From Bdellovibrionales bacterium (GTDB lineage Bacteria > Bdellovibrionota > Bdellovibrionia > Bdellovibrionales > UBA1609), in NCBI GenBank assembly GCA_020435185.1, contig JAGRAA010000005.1, positions 1 through 6,866 of the forward strand: a stretch of 6,866 nt of DNA, written 5' to 3'. Below are positions 1-6,127 of the stretch, one piece after another; position 1 is the first letter of the stretch, and every line of letters starts with the position of its first letter. Position numbers and translations under genes: made by a program. The notes below the pieces were generated by a model that did not search any database, was not told where the DNA came from, and saw only the letters and a list, made by a program, of their open reading frames with translations.

Positions 1-787
1 AAATGTTCAATCGGGAAAAAGAGAAAAGGTTCAAGTCCTTATTGATGGGACTGATAGTGCTGCTGCCGGAGTCATTAATAAGTACCTGGTTCAAATATCT
101 AGTGATTTATCCGTTCGGTTGATGAATAGGAGTTTTACTCCACCAGTAAGCTTTGTATCTAGATATTTATTTAACCCCGAGCTTAATTCTAAATGGTTTT
201 CGGTTCCAGGAATTGCTGTTGTGATTATGGCTATTCTTTGTACTTTATTGACTAGCCTCACTGTGGCGAGAGAATGGGAAAAGGGCTCTATGGAGCTTTT
301 GTTGTCCACACCGGTTAAACCTATGGAGATAATTATTGGAAAACTTTTACCTTATGCTTTTTTGAGTTTATGCTCGGTACTTATTGTGTATGTTTTGGCA
401 AGATTATGGTTTGATGTTCCTTTTAGAGGATCTCATATCATCTTTATTCTTTCTTGTTTAATTTTTCTTGTGGGATACTTGGCGATAGGTTTAGTGATAT
501 CGGTTGTCTTGCGCAAGCAACTGACTGCAATGCAGGCAGCGATGATTGTTGGTCTCCTTCCTACTAATTTACTGTCTGGCTTTATTTTTTCAGTAGAAAA
601 CATGCCTTTGGGGTTTCAGTGGTTCGCATCAGTATTTCCAGCAAGATGGTTTATGAGTATTACTAGAGATCAGTTTTTAAAAGGTTCAAATATTTTCCAG
701 CTGGCAACACCTATTATTGCTATGAGTATTATATCAGTCATTTTGGTCAGTGTTGCAGTTGTAAAATTTAAAGGAGATCTTGATTGA
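1..787 (+). CDS. ABC-2 type exporter permease, YbhS/YhhJ-like, 5'-truncated by window edge
   Basis: Inner-membrane subunit of an ABC-2 family exporter. The reading frame is open from base 2 to the TGA at 785-787, giving 261 visible residues. The TTG/ATG pair at 119-124 is therefore not the real start. The visible part opens with the end of the large periplasmic loop (VLIDGTDS near 34-57), which is typical of YbhS/YhhJ proteins. Five hydrophobic segments follow, at roughly 203-265, 338-406, 434-505, 533-598 and 704-763. The family signature is present after the first of these (AREWEKGSMELLLSTP, 266-313), as are the late SVENMP and FPARWF motifs (about 590-650). Family members are about 370 residues, so roughly 110 N-terminal residues, including the first membrane helix, lie outside the window. 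It overlaps the next permease by one base and probably forms a heterodimer with it. The substrate is unknown; drug or solute export is the family expectation. Confidence 0.9.
   Translation, partial: NVQSGKREKVQVLIDGTDSAAAGVINKYLVQISSDLSVRLMNRSFTPPVSFVSRYLFNPELNSKWFSVPGIAVVIMAILCTLLTSLTVAREWEKGSMELLLSTPVKPMEIIIGKLLPYAFLSLCSVLIVYVLARLWFDVPFRGSHIIFILSCLIFLVGYLAIGLVISVVLRKQLTAMQAAMIVGLLPTNLLSGFIFSVENMPLGFQWFASVFPARWFMSITRDQFLKGSNIFQLATPIIAMSIISVILVSVAVVKFKGDLD
770..776 (+). promoter_or_regulatory. Ribosome binding site for the second ABC-2 permease
   Basis: AAAGGAG lies inside the last codons of the upstream permease. It is 10 bases before the ATG at 787 and 7 bases before an in-frame TTG at 784. 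Both spacings are workable. I prefer the ATG because TGATG stop/start overlap is a common coupled arrangement and ATG is the stronger codon. The choice changes the protein by only one residue. Confidence 0.7.
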
Positions 788-1881
788 TGAAAGGGCAGAC
801 ACTTTTGGGATTTATCCGAAAGGAATTTCAACAGAGCTTACGGGATTCGGTTATGAAAAGGTTGATTTTTTTGGCACCCGTTTTACAACTTACAGTTTTT
901 GGGTTTGCTTTGAACAATGAAACAAGGAATATCGAAATGGCTATTTTTTCACAGCCCAACGATAGTGCAATGAGAAGATTTGAGGACAAAGCTCTAGCTT
1001 CTGGATGGTTTAAGAAAGCGAAATTAAGTGAAAAAGATCCCTTTCGTGCCATTCAAAGCGGAGAGGCCGAAGTTGCCATAGTTGTAAAAGATAAAAAAAT
1101 AAAAGATGCTACCGACATAAATCCTATCTCTATTCAAATTCTAATTAGTGCAATCAATCCAATTAGAGCCCAGGCCGTAGAAAGTTATACGCAGGCTATT
1201 TTAAATGAATCCATTGGGGTGAATGGAGCACAGTTTAGTCTTATACAACCTGAAATAAGAATTTTATTTAATCCTAGAATGGAGACCTCCTATTTTTTAA
1301 TTCCAGCAATCATTGGTGTGATTATTTGTTTGATTACAGTACTTTTGACGTCGATGACATTTACTAGAGAGCGGGAGGTGGGGACCATGGAAACCATACT
1401 CTCAGCCCCAATTAAAAAATGGGAGATTATTTTAGGGAAAGCTATTCCCTCGACTCTATTAGCAGTAATTAATTCATTTATCACTTGTAGCCTGGGGGCC
1501 ATTGTTTTTGGTATGCCCTTTTCAGGATCATTGTTATTGCTTATGTTTGTGATATTTGTTTTTATTGTTTCCACGGTAGCCATTGGAATTGCTATCTCCA
1601 CTATTTCAGAGACTCAGCAGCAAGCCATGATGGGAAGTTTTCTATTTTTATTTCCAGCATTGCTTTTGTCTGGCTTGATGTTTCCGGTAGAGAATATGCC
1701 TGCGTTTATGAAAATATTCGCCGAAGTAAACCCTATGACACATTTTAATTATATAATGAGGAACATTATATTAAAGGGGGGCGATTTTAATTATGTAATG
1801 ATTCATACTGGAATTATAGCTGTAATCGGATGGGTAAATATGATGATTGCCTTTAAGAACTTTAAGACAACCTTGAACTGA
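787..1881 (+). CDS. ABC-2 type exporter permease, YbhR-like
   Basis: Second inner-membrane subunit of the same ABC-2 exporter, 364 residues and complete, close to the usual family length. It has the full architecture: a cytoplasmic N-terminus, one helix at about residues 25-42, a periplasmic domain at about 43-167, then five helices at roughly 168-190, 216-242, 248-272, 280-300 and 337-356. The conserved TREREVGTMETILSAP motif (about 193-208) follows the second helix. The late motif FPVENMP (about 299-305) aligns with SVENMP in the upstream gene, so the two proteins are paralogues sharing a fold and probably pair in one transporter. The ATG overlaps the upstream TGA by one base, with a good ribosome binding site before it, indicating coupled translation. 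The ATPase and HlyD-type adaptor that usually accompany such pairs are not in the window and should lie to the left. The substrate cannot be read from the sequence. Confidence 0.92.
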   Translation: MKGQTLLGFIRKEFQQSLRDSVMKRLIFLAPVLQLTVFGFALNNETRNIEMAIFSQPNDSAMRRFEDKALASGWFKKAKLSEKDPFRAIQSGEAEVAIVVKDKKIKDATDINPISIQILISAINPIRAQAVESYTQAILNESIGVNGAQFSLIQPEIRILFNPRMETSYFLIPAIIGVIICLITVLLTSMTFTREREVGTMETILSAPIKKWEIILGKAIPSTLLAVINSFITCSLGAIVFGMPFSGSLLLLMFVIFVFIVSTVAIGIAISTISETQQQAMMGSFLFLFPALLLSGLMFPVENMPAFMKIFAEVNPMTHFNYIMRNIILKGGDFNYVMIHTGIIAVIGWVNMMIAFKNFKTTLN

Positions 1882-1896
1882 TGATCGTGGCAAAAT

Positions 1897-1919
1897 GTCA
1901 ACGATATTTCTTTGTTGAC
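1897..1919 (+). repeat. Short inverted repeat (hairpin) after the ABC-2 permease
   Basis: GTCAAC at 1897-1902 is the exact reverse complement of GTTGAC at 1914-1919, with an 11-base loop. Flanking CAAAA (1891-1895) and TTTTG (1927-1931) could extend the pairing across an internal bulge. There is no T-tract directly after the stem, so it is a weak terminator candidate. It could equally be an operator or chance. Confidence 0.4.
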
Positions 1920-1935
1920 CGTGGTGTTTTGTTGA
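1911..1935 (+). repeat. 8-base direct repeat TTTGTTGA, 17-base period
   Basis: TTTGTTGA occurs at 1911-1918 and again at 1928-1935. An inverted TCAAC lies at 1898-1902. The GTTGA cores are therefore spaced by about 16-17 bases. This spacing could suit a dimeric regulator, but the unit is short and the region A+T-rich, so chance is quite possible. Confidence 0.3.
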
Positions 1936-1940
1936 TGCTG

Positions 1941-1970
1941 AGATTAAAATATTCAAATGGTTATTAATCT
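1941..1970 (+). repeat. Inverted repeat AGATTAA-N16-TTAATCT upstream of the LolD-like gene
   Basis: AGATTAA at 1941-1947 is perfectly complementary to TTAATCT at 1964-1970. The repeat ends 19 bases before the ATG at 1990. It may be a regulator-binding site or a weak 5'-leader hairpin. It is A+T-rich, so the stem is not very stable. Confidence 0.35.
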
Positions 1971-1989
1971 TTGAAGAATAAAAAAAGAA

Positions 1990-2700
1990 ATGGCTTATAT
2001 GCAAAAAACACCGGTTTTAAAAGTCGAAAAATTAAACAAGATTTACAAAAATGGAGAGTCTACTCTACAGGTTCTCAAAGAAGTGGATTTAACCATATAT
2101 CAAGGAGAATTCACTTTTATTATTGGTGCGAGTGGATCTGGAAAAAGTTCATTATTACAAATTATGGGTGGTTTGGATAAAGCTAACTCTGGACTAGTAG
2201 ATGTCTGTGGTCAGGACCTAAGCTGTATGACAGACGAAAGTTTAGCTGCGTTTCGCAGAAAGAATATGGGGTTTGTTTTTCAATTTTTTAATTTGTTAGA
2301 GAATTTAAATGCCATTGAAAATGTAGCTCTACCTTTAATGCTCGATGGAGTCAGTTGGAAAGAAGCTAGCGATAAAGCAAAAAAATTACTTGTCGAGTTT
2401 GGACTGCAAGAACGCTTGCACCATTATCCCTATCAACTTTCAGGGGGGCAAATGCAAAGAGTGGCCGTTTGTAGAGCTATCGTAGCTAAACCCTCATTGC
2501 TTTTAGCAGACGAACCTACAGGTAATCTGGATTCTAAATCAGCACGAGATTTATTGTCTTTGTTTCGTAAGCTTTCGAATGAAGATGGGCAAACTATAGT
2601 TATGGTTACACATGATATGAGTTTGATCGACATGGGGCATCGAGTGATCGATATTAAAGACGGACAAATAGAAGATGATCGTAGAGTAGAAAAGGGATGA
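1990..2700 (+). CDS. ABC transporter ATPase, LolD/YbbA/MacB type
   Basis: Cytoplasmic ATP-hydrolysing subunit that should drive the fused FtsX-type permease encoded two genes downstream. At 236 residues it matches LolD/YbbA length. All nucleotide-binding motifs are intact: Walker A GASGSGKS (46-53), Q-loop Gln98 in FVFQFFNLL, signature LSGGQ (150-154), Walker B LLLADE (170-175) with catalytic Glu175, D-loop GNLD (178-181) and H-loop His208 in VTHD. The segment LNAIENVALPLML (106-118) is characteristic of the LolD/MacB/YbbA/FtsE group. E. coli LolD and YbbA have LSGGE where this protein has LSGGQ. The start at 1990 has only a weak purine-rich leader (GAAGAA at 1973-1978, AAAAAAGAAA at 1981-1990). 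An alternative ATG at 1999 would be no better served. It leads a tight three-gene unit with the LolA-like gene 4 bases downstream. The exact subfamily (LolD versus YbbA) is not settled by sequence reading. Confidence 0.93.
   Translation: MAYMQKTPVLKVEKLNKIYKNGESTLQVLKEVDLTIYQGEFTFIIGASGSGKSSLLQIMGGLDKANSGLVDVCGQDLSCMTDESLAAFRRKNMGFVFQFFNLLENLNAIENVALPLMLDGVSWKEASDKAKKLLVEFGLQERLHHYPYQLSGGQMQRVAVCRAIVAKPSLLLADEPTGNLDSKSARDLLSLFRKLSNEDGQTIVMVTHDMSLIDMGHRVIDIKDGQIEDDRRVEKG
2692..2697 (+). promoter_or_regulatory. Ribosome binding site for the LolA-like gene
   Basis: AAGGGA sits in the last codons of the ATPase gene, 7 bases before the ATG at 2705. A second GAGGA at 2699-2703 is too close to the start to be used. 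This supports the ATG at 2705 and coupled translation. Confidence 0.6.
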
Positions 2701-2704
2701 GGAC

Positions 2705-3499
2705 ATGAAATTAATAATATTGATATGTGTATTGTTTGGAAAATTTGCATTTGCAGAAAGCAATCCTAAAGAAATAATAAAGAAAAATATTGAGGTGTCT
2801 TTGTTAAAATCACTTTACGCAGAGAAGGTGATTTTGACAGGAGAAACAAAAAGTGGAAGTAAAAAGACTAAAGAATATAGTATGTGGAGAAAAAGAATAG
2901 GTAGCACACTTTATTCTAAAACGATGAGCCGTTTTCACAAACCAGCAAAGATTGCTGGTCAAGGGGTGTTGATGATTGAAAGCGGTAACAGTAATGCAGG
3001 AAATGATATTCGTATTTATTTACCAGCCTTTAAGAGAGTAAGAAGAATAGAAAGAAGTATGCAGAGCGGAAGTTTTATGGGAACGGCTTTTTCATATTCA
3101 GACCTTTCGGTACAAGAATTGAATGATTATAAATATAGTTACGAAAAGCTTTCTGTTTGTCCCGTACATAAGAATAAAAAATGTCATGTCATAGTGAGTA
3201 AACCGGTGAGTAAAGAAGTAAGAGAGAGAAGGGGATATGCCTATACCAAAACTTGGATTCAAAGCGATAGTTACATCACGGACAAATTAGAAGGGTATAA
3301 CGGGAAAGATAAGAAAGTAAAAGTTATTGATTTTTTAAATACCACAGAAGTTAAGAAAAATAGGTGGTTAGCGACTAAGATTAAAGCTCAAGACTTGAAA
3401 TCCAACAGATGGGCACTTTATGAAATTAAAGAATATAAAACGGATACTCCGATTGATGAGTCTATTTTTTCTGAGAACAATCTAAAAAATCCGTTATGA
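2705..3499 (+). CDS. Periplasmic outer-membrane lipoprotein-sorting (LolA-like) protein
   Basis: Probable periplasmic carrier of lipoproteins or other hydrophobic cargo, 264 residues. Residues 1-17 form a classic signal peptide: Lys2, a hydrophobic core, and AFA before a likely cleavage after Ala17. Cys8 is inside the core and does not make a lipobox. The mature part has the hallmarks of the LolA_like family (PF17131/COG2834-type): KPAKIAGQGVLMIES (79-93), the IRIYLPAFKRVRRI strand (102-115) and SGSFMGTAFSYSDL (121-134). The chain is very Lys/Arg-rich. Cys152 and Cys160 (CPVHKNKKC) could form a small disulfide loop in the periplasm. Members of this family are commonly encoded beside RND or FtsX-type transporters, as here. 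The gene sits between the ATPase (4-base gap) and the permease (ATGA overlap), which strongly suggests it receives cargo from that machine. It is more divergent and longer than E. coli LolA, so it is not simply the housekeeping carrier. Cargo unknown. Confidence 0.88.
   Translation: MKLIILICVLFGKFAFAESNPKEIIKKNIEVSLLKSLYAEKVILTGETKSGSKKTKEYSMWRKRIGSTLYSKTMSRFHKPAKIAGQGVLMIESGNSNAGNDIRIYLPAFKRVRRIERSMQSGSFMGTAFSYSDLSVQELNDYKYSYEKLSVCPVHKNKKCHVIVSKPVSKEVRERRGYAYTKTWIQSDSYITDKLEGYNGKDKKVKVIDFLNTTEVKKNRWLATKIKAQDLKSNRWALYEIKEYKTDTPIDESIFSENNLKNPL
3496..3499 (+). promoter_or_regulatory. ATGA stop/start overlap coupling the LolA-like gene to the permease
   Basis: The ATG at 3496-3498 overlaps the TGA at 3497-3499. 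No Shine-Dalgarno-like sequence is visible just upstream (AATCTAAAAAATCCGTT), so permease translation probably depends on ribosomes ending the LolA-like gene. The next in-frame ATG (residue 34) would remove half of the first membrane helix, so 3496 is the start. Confidence 0.7.
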
Positions 3500-6105
3500 A
3501 AAATTTTTTAAGATTATGCTATTGTTTGATTGTTAGATCAGTTCTTAGAAAACCTCTTAGAAATATATTAACTGTTGTTGGCGTGGCAAGTGGGATGGCC
3601 CTATTTTTTTCAATTCAGGTATTGAACTACGCAGCCGTTAAATCTTTAGAAAAAAATGTGACCTCTGTGATGGGTGAAACAGATTTGAGTATCAAGTCAA
3701 ATGGAGAGGCCTTTTCAATGGAATGGCTAGCTAAAATCGAAGAGTTACCCAATATAAGATATGCAACGGGAGTGATTACCAAGAACACCTATTTTTTTGT
3801 TCAAGGAAAAGCAAAACAAAAAATAGGAATTTTGGCCGTGGATCTGTTAAAGGAAGGACCATTTAGAAGCTATCAGACAAATGGTGAAGATGATATTATT
3901 GATGATCCTATTGAATTCTTAAATACGCCTAATGGAATTATACTGACTAAAAGTTTTGCTGATCGCTATGGGCTAACCTACGGATCTGAATTTGAGTTGT
4001 TAACATCTGAAGGTCGAAAGCAATTTGTTGTAGGAGGGATTTTATCTTCTCAAGGAGTGGCAAAGGCCTTTGATGGAAAAATTGCTATAATGGATTTAAT
4101 GGCTGCGCAATTTTTGTTCGGTGAAGTGGATAAGGTAACGAAACTAGATGTGATCTTATGGGATAAAAACAAAGTTGAGGAAACTAAAAAAAAACTGAAG
4201 CATCTATTAGGTCCAGAATTCGAAATTTCTGGAAGAGGCGAGTTGGTCAATCAAATGAAGGATTTGACAAGCTCATTTAGGAATATATTGAACTTCGTGG
4301 GTATACTGACCTGGTTTATTGCTTTGTTTGTGGTTTATAGCAGTATTACCTTGTCGATTAAACAAAAAATTAGAGAACTTGGAATTTTAAGGTCCATTGG
4401 TAGCCATAGAACAATAAACTTTGGCTTGTTTTTGTTTGAAGCTTCTCTCATTGGATTAGCGGGGACATCTTTAGCTATTGTTTTCGGTCACTTTTTATCA
4501 TTAGAGATGATGGATACCATATTTAGCTCGTTTGAAGGGCAGTTTAAAGTGACTTTGGAAAGGCAGGTTTACACTATTCCTACTCACTATTATATTTTAA
4601 CTGCAGTCATAGGTGTTCTTACCTGTTTTGTTGCAGGGCTTGTTCCGGCTTGGAGAGCAACAAAAGTTGATCCGTTGATAGCTATCAAAAGTGACAATTT
4701 AGAAGTAGAGATAAATGATCGCAGTTTTCCCAAGAAGTCTTTTTTGATGGGGATAGGTCTATTGATTTTATTTTATACTCTTTTTGTTATGAAGATATCG
4801 CAACTGGGTATGTTGTTTGGTCTTTTGCAGATAGCTATTGGTTTAATAGGTTTATTCGTGTTTTTGAAATTCTTTACATGGATGGTTCTTAACTTGTTAG
4901 AGAAATTCAGCTGCTTTACCCCTTCCATGATATGGCTTTCGATTAAAAATAATTCACAAAAATTTAAAGAAACTTACTTAAATACTGTACGACTTACCAC
5001 GAGTTTGTGTTTTATTTTTTTTCTGCTCATTTTAAATTATTCGATCACTAATGGTCTTTTCACCTACTTCGAATCTAAAAAATACATAAATGAGTTTATA
5101 ATGGCCGACGGTGAATTGTTTGATATGAATTTGATTCCATTCTCTTACGATAAAGTTAAAGCGCTTGAGAGTATTGAGGGGCTGCGTAAGTTGGATGATG
5201 GAACTTTAATGGGCTGGCGTACGACTCCGATATGGATGGATGGAAAAAAAGTAGGAATTATTGGGCAAAATGGTTTTTACAATTTAGAAGCGATGAAAAA
5301 CTATTTGAGTATAGATCAATTGAGTTCTGAGTTTGATTTTTCTGATTTTTTTCTTCCTGCAACGAGAAAAGCCTTAGTCTCTGTATCCTTACTAAAAAAT
5401 TTAAATCTTAAGATAGGAGATACTATTCATCTGAGTGTTCCTTCTGGTAAGATCGATTTGAAGGTTGTCGGTAGTTTTGTTGACTATGCTTATCCAACCG
5501 GCTCCATCTATATGAATATGAGTAGTTTTAGTGAGCTCTATAAGGACAATAAATACACAATTTTTGGATATGTTGCAAAAGAAGGTTTTGATCGGCAAAC
5601 TGTCAATGATCGAGTCGAAGAAGCCATTGCTTCATCCAAGGGTTTAAGGTTATTAGATAACGAAAGTATCATAGAGGATTTTCGTAGTAAAATTACTGAA
5701 AGCGTAGCTTTTGTCGACGGCATTGTATTTATAGGAATTTTAGTGACTTTTATTGGTTTGTTTACGCCAATATTATTTCAAGTTTTGGTCCGACAAAAAG
5801 AATTTGGGGTCTTGAGGTCATGTGGTATGCCTCTTGGTCGGATTATTGGTATGCTGTTTATTGAAAATTCAATTCCTTCGATAATTTCTTTGATTTATAC
5901 GTTCTCAATCGGTTTGTTTTTTAACTATATATTATATCAGTCTGTAGTTTCTAGTATTATGCTTTGGGATATGCCCATATATTTAGGCTCTAAGACGTTT
6001 ATTGTTATTTTGTCGATAAGTGTTTTTTTGTCGATTGCTACGATGATTTACCCGTCTATGAGTATGAGGAAAAAACCCATAAGAGAGATGATCAAGTACG
6101 AATAA
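3496..6105 (+). CDS. Fused double FtsX/MacB-type ABC permease (LolCE/YbbP-like)
   Basis: Inner-membrane permease of a type VII (MacB/LolCDE-class) ABC system, 869 residues, the expected partner of the ATPase at 1990-2700. It is an internal duplication. Half one has a helix at about 23-45, a periplasmic domain at 46-262 and helices at about 263-285, 308-335 and 366-386. Two linker helices follow (about 413-432 and 436-466). Half two has a helix at about 498-517, a periplasmic domain at 518-738 and helices at about 740-763, 785-812 and 834-853, giving ten in all. Each half carries the FtsX coupling motif: KIRELGILRSIGS (291-303) and RQKEFGVLRSCGM (766-778). Each also has the closing motif: VPAWRATKVDPLIAIKS (383-399) and YPSMSMRKKPIREMIKYE (852-869). 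The length is about twice LolC or LolE and close to E. coli YbbP, which also fuses two halves. One polypeptide could thus replace a LolC/LolE heterodimer. Cargo unknown; extraction of lipoproteins or lipids toward the LolA-like protein is inferred from gene order. Confidence 0.92.
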   Translation: MKNFLRLCYCLIVRSVLRKPLRNILTVVGVASGMALFFSIQVLNYAAVKSLEKNVTSVMGETDLSIKSNGEAFSMEWLAKIEELPNIRYATGVITKNTYFFVQGKAKQKIGILAVDLLKEGPFRSYQTNGEDDIIDDPIEFLNTPNGIILTKSFADRYGLTYGSEFELLTSEGRKQFVVGGILSSQGVAKAFDGKIAIMDLMAAQFLFGEVDKVTKLDVILWDKNKVEETKKKLKHLLGPEFEISGRGELVNQMKDLTSSFRNILNFVGILTWFIALFVVYSSITLSIKQKIRELGILRSIGSHRTINFGLFLFEASLIGLAGTSLAIVFGHFLSLEMMDTIFSSFEGQFKVTLERQVYTIPTHYYILTAVIGVLTCFVAGLVPAWRATKVDPLIAIKSDNLEVEINDRSFPKKSFLMGIGLLILFYTLFVMKISQLGMLFGLLQIAIGLIGLFVFLKFFTWMVLNLLEKFSCFTPSMIWLSIKNNSQKFKETYLNTVRLTTSLCFIFFLLILNYSITNGLFTYFESKKYINEFIMADGELFDMNLIPFSYDKVKALESIEGLRKLDDGTLMGWRTTPIWMDGKKVGIIGQNGFYNLEAMKNYLSIDQLSSEFDFSDFFLPATRKALVSVSLLKNLNLKIGDTIHLSVPSGKIDLKVVGSFVDYAYPTGSIYMNMSSFSELYKDNKYTIFGYVAKEGFDRQTVNDRVEEAIASSKGLRLLDNESIIEDFRSKITESVAFVDGIVFIGILVTFIGLFTPILFQVLVRQKEFGVLRSCGMPLGRIIGMLFIENSIPSIISLIYTFSIGLFFNYILYQSVVSSIMLWDMPIYLGSKTFIVILSISVFLSIATMIYPSMSMRKKPIREMIKYE

Positions 6106-6127
6106 CCGTTAAAACCAATAGGTTATT
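6101..6127 (+). terminator. Weak terminator-like hairpin across both convergent stop codons
   Basis: AATAACC (6101-6107) pairs perfectly with GGTTATT (6121-6127), with a G·T pair possible outside and a 13-base loop. The stem contains the permease TAA, and the loop contains the stop codon of the minus-strand gene. A short TTTTA run follows on the plus strand (6126-6130), so it could slow plus-strand transcription. On the minus strand no T-run follows. The stem is A+T-rich and the loop long, so termination would be inefficient. Confidence 0.35.

Larger units (their letters stand above)
1882..1989 (+). other. Intergenic region between the two ABC operons
   Basis: This 108-base gap is the only sizeable non-coding stretch in the window and should hold any end of the ABC-2 transcript and any start of the next unit. 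It contains the inverted repeats and direct repeat listed separately. I could not find a convincing sigma-70 promoter. TTGACC at 1915-1920 is a good -35 and TAAAAT at 1945-1950 a good -10, but they are 24 bases apart. No GC-rich stem followed by a T-run is present, so read-through from the ABC-2 genes is possible. Confidence 0.6.

Noticed and set aside
91..309. Minus-strand open frame opposite the first permease
   Set aside because: Low-complexity shadow of a clear ABC-2 coding region; no domain, no ribosome binding site and no room for a separate gene.
1290..1601. 103-codon minus-strand open frame opposite the second permease
   Set aside because: It mirrors hydrophobic codons of the permease, giving an Ile/Thr/Asn-rich chain with no recognisable motif.
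1915..1950. Sigma-70 promoter with TTGACC and TAAAAT boxes
   Set aside because: Each box is a good match alone, but the 24-base spacer is far outside the normal 16-18 range.
1771..2004. Minus-strand open frame covering the intergenic region
   Set aside because: More than half of it overlaps the second permease and the ATPase start; its translation shows no signal peptide or domain, so the intergenic region is better treated as non-coding.
1971..2180. Plus-strand 69-codon frame overlapping the ATPase start
   Set aside because: Out of frame with the intact Walker A-containing ATPase, and it ends just after that motif; an alternate-frame shadow.
2726..2728. Cys8 of the LolA-like protein as a lipoprotein attachment site
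   Set aside because: It is too close to the N-terminus, in the middle of the hydrophobic core, with no small residue just before it; the AFA cleavage site after residue 17 fits better.
2433..2763. Two minus-strand open frames opposite the end of the ATPase gene
   Set aside because: They lie opposite the conserved signature, Walker B and H-loop coding of the ATPase and show no protein family features.
3604..3610. Run of seven T in the permease gene, considered as a phase-variation tract
   Set aside because: Similar T-runs recur across the A+T-rich gene (for example near 3790 and 5345) in ordinary Phe/Leu membrane codons, and the frame is intact through all of them.
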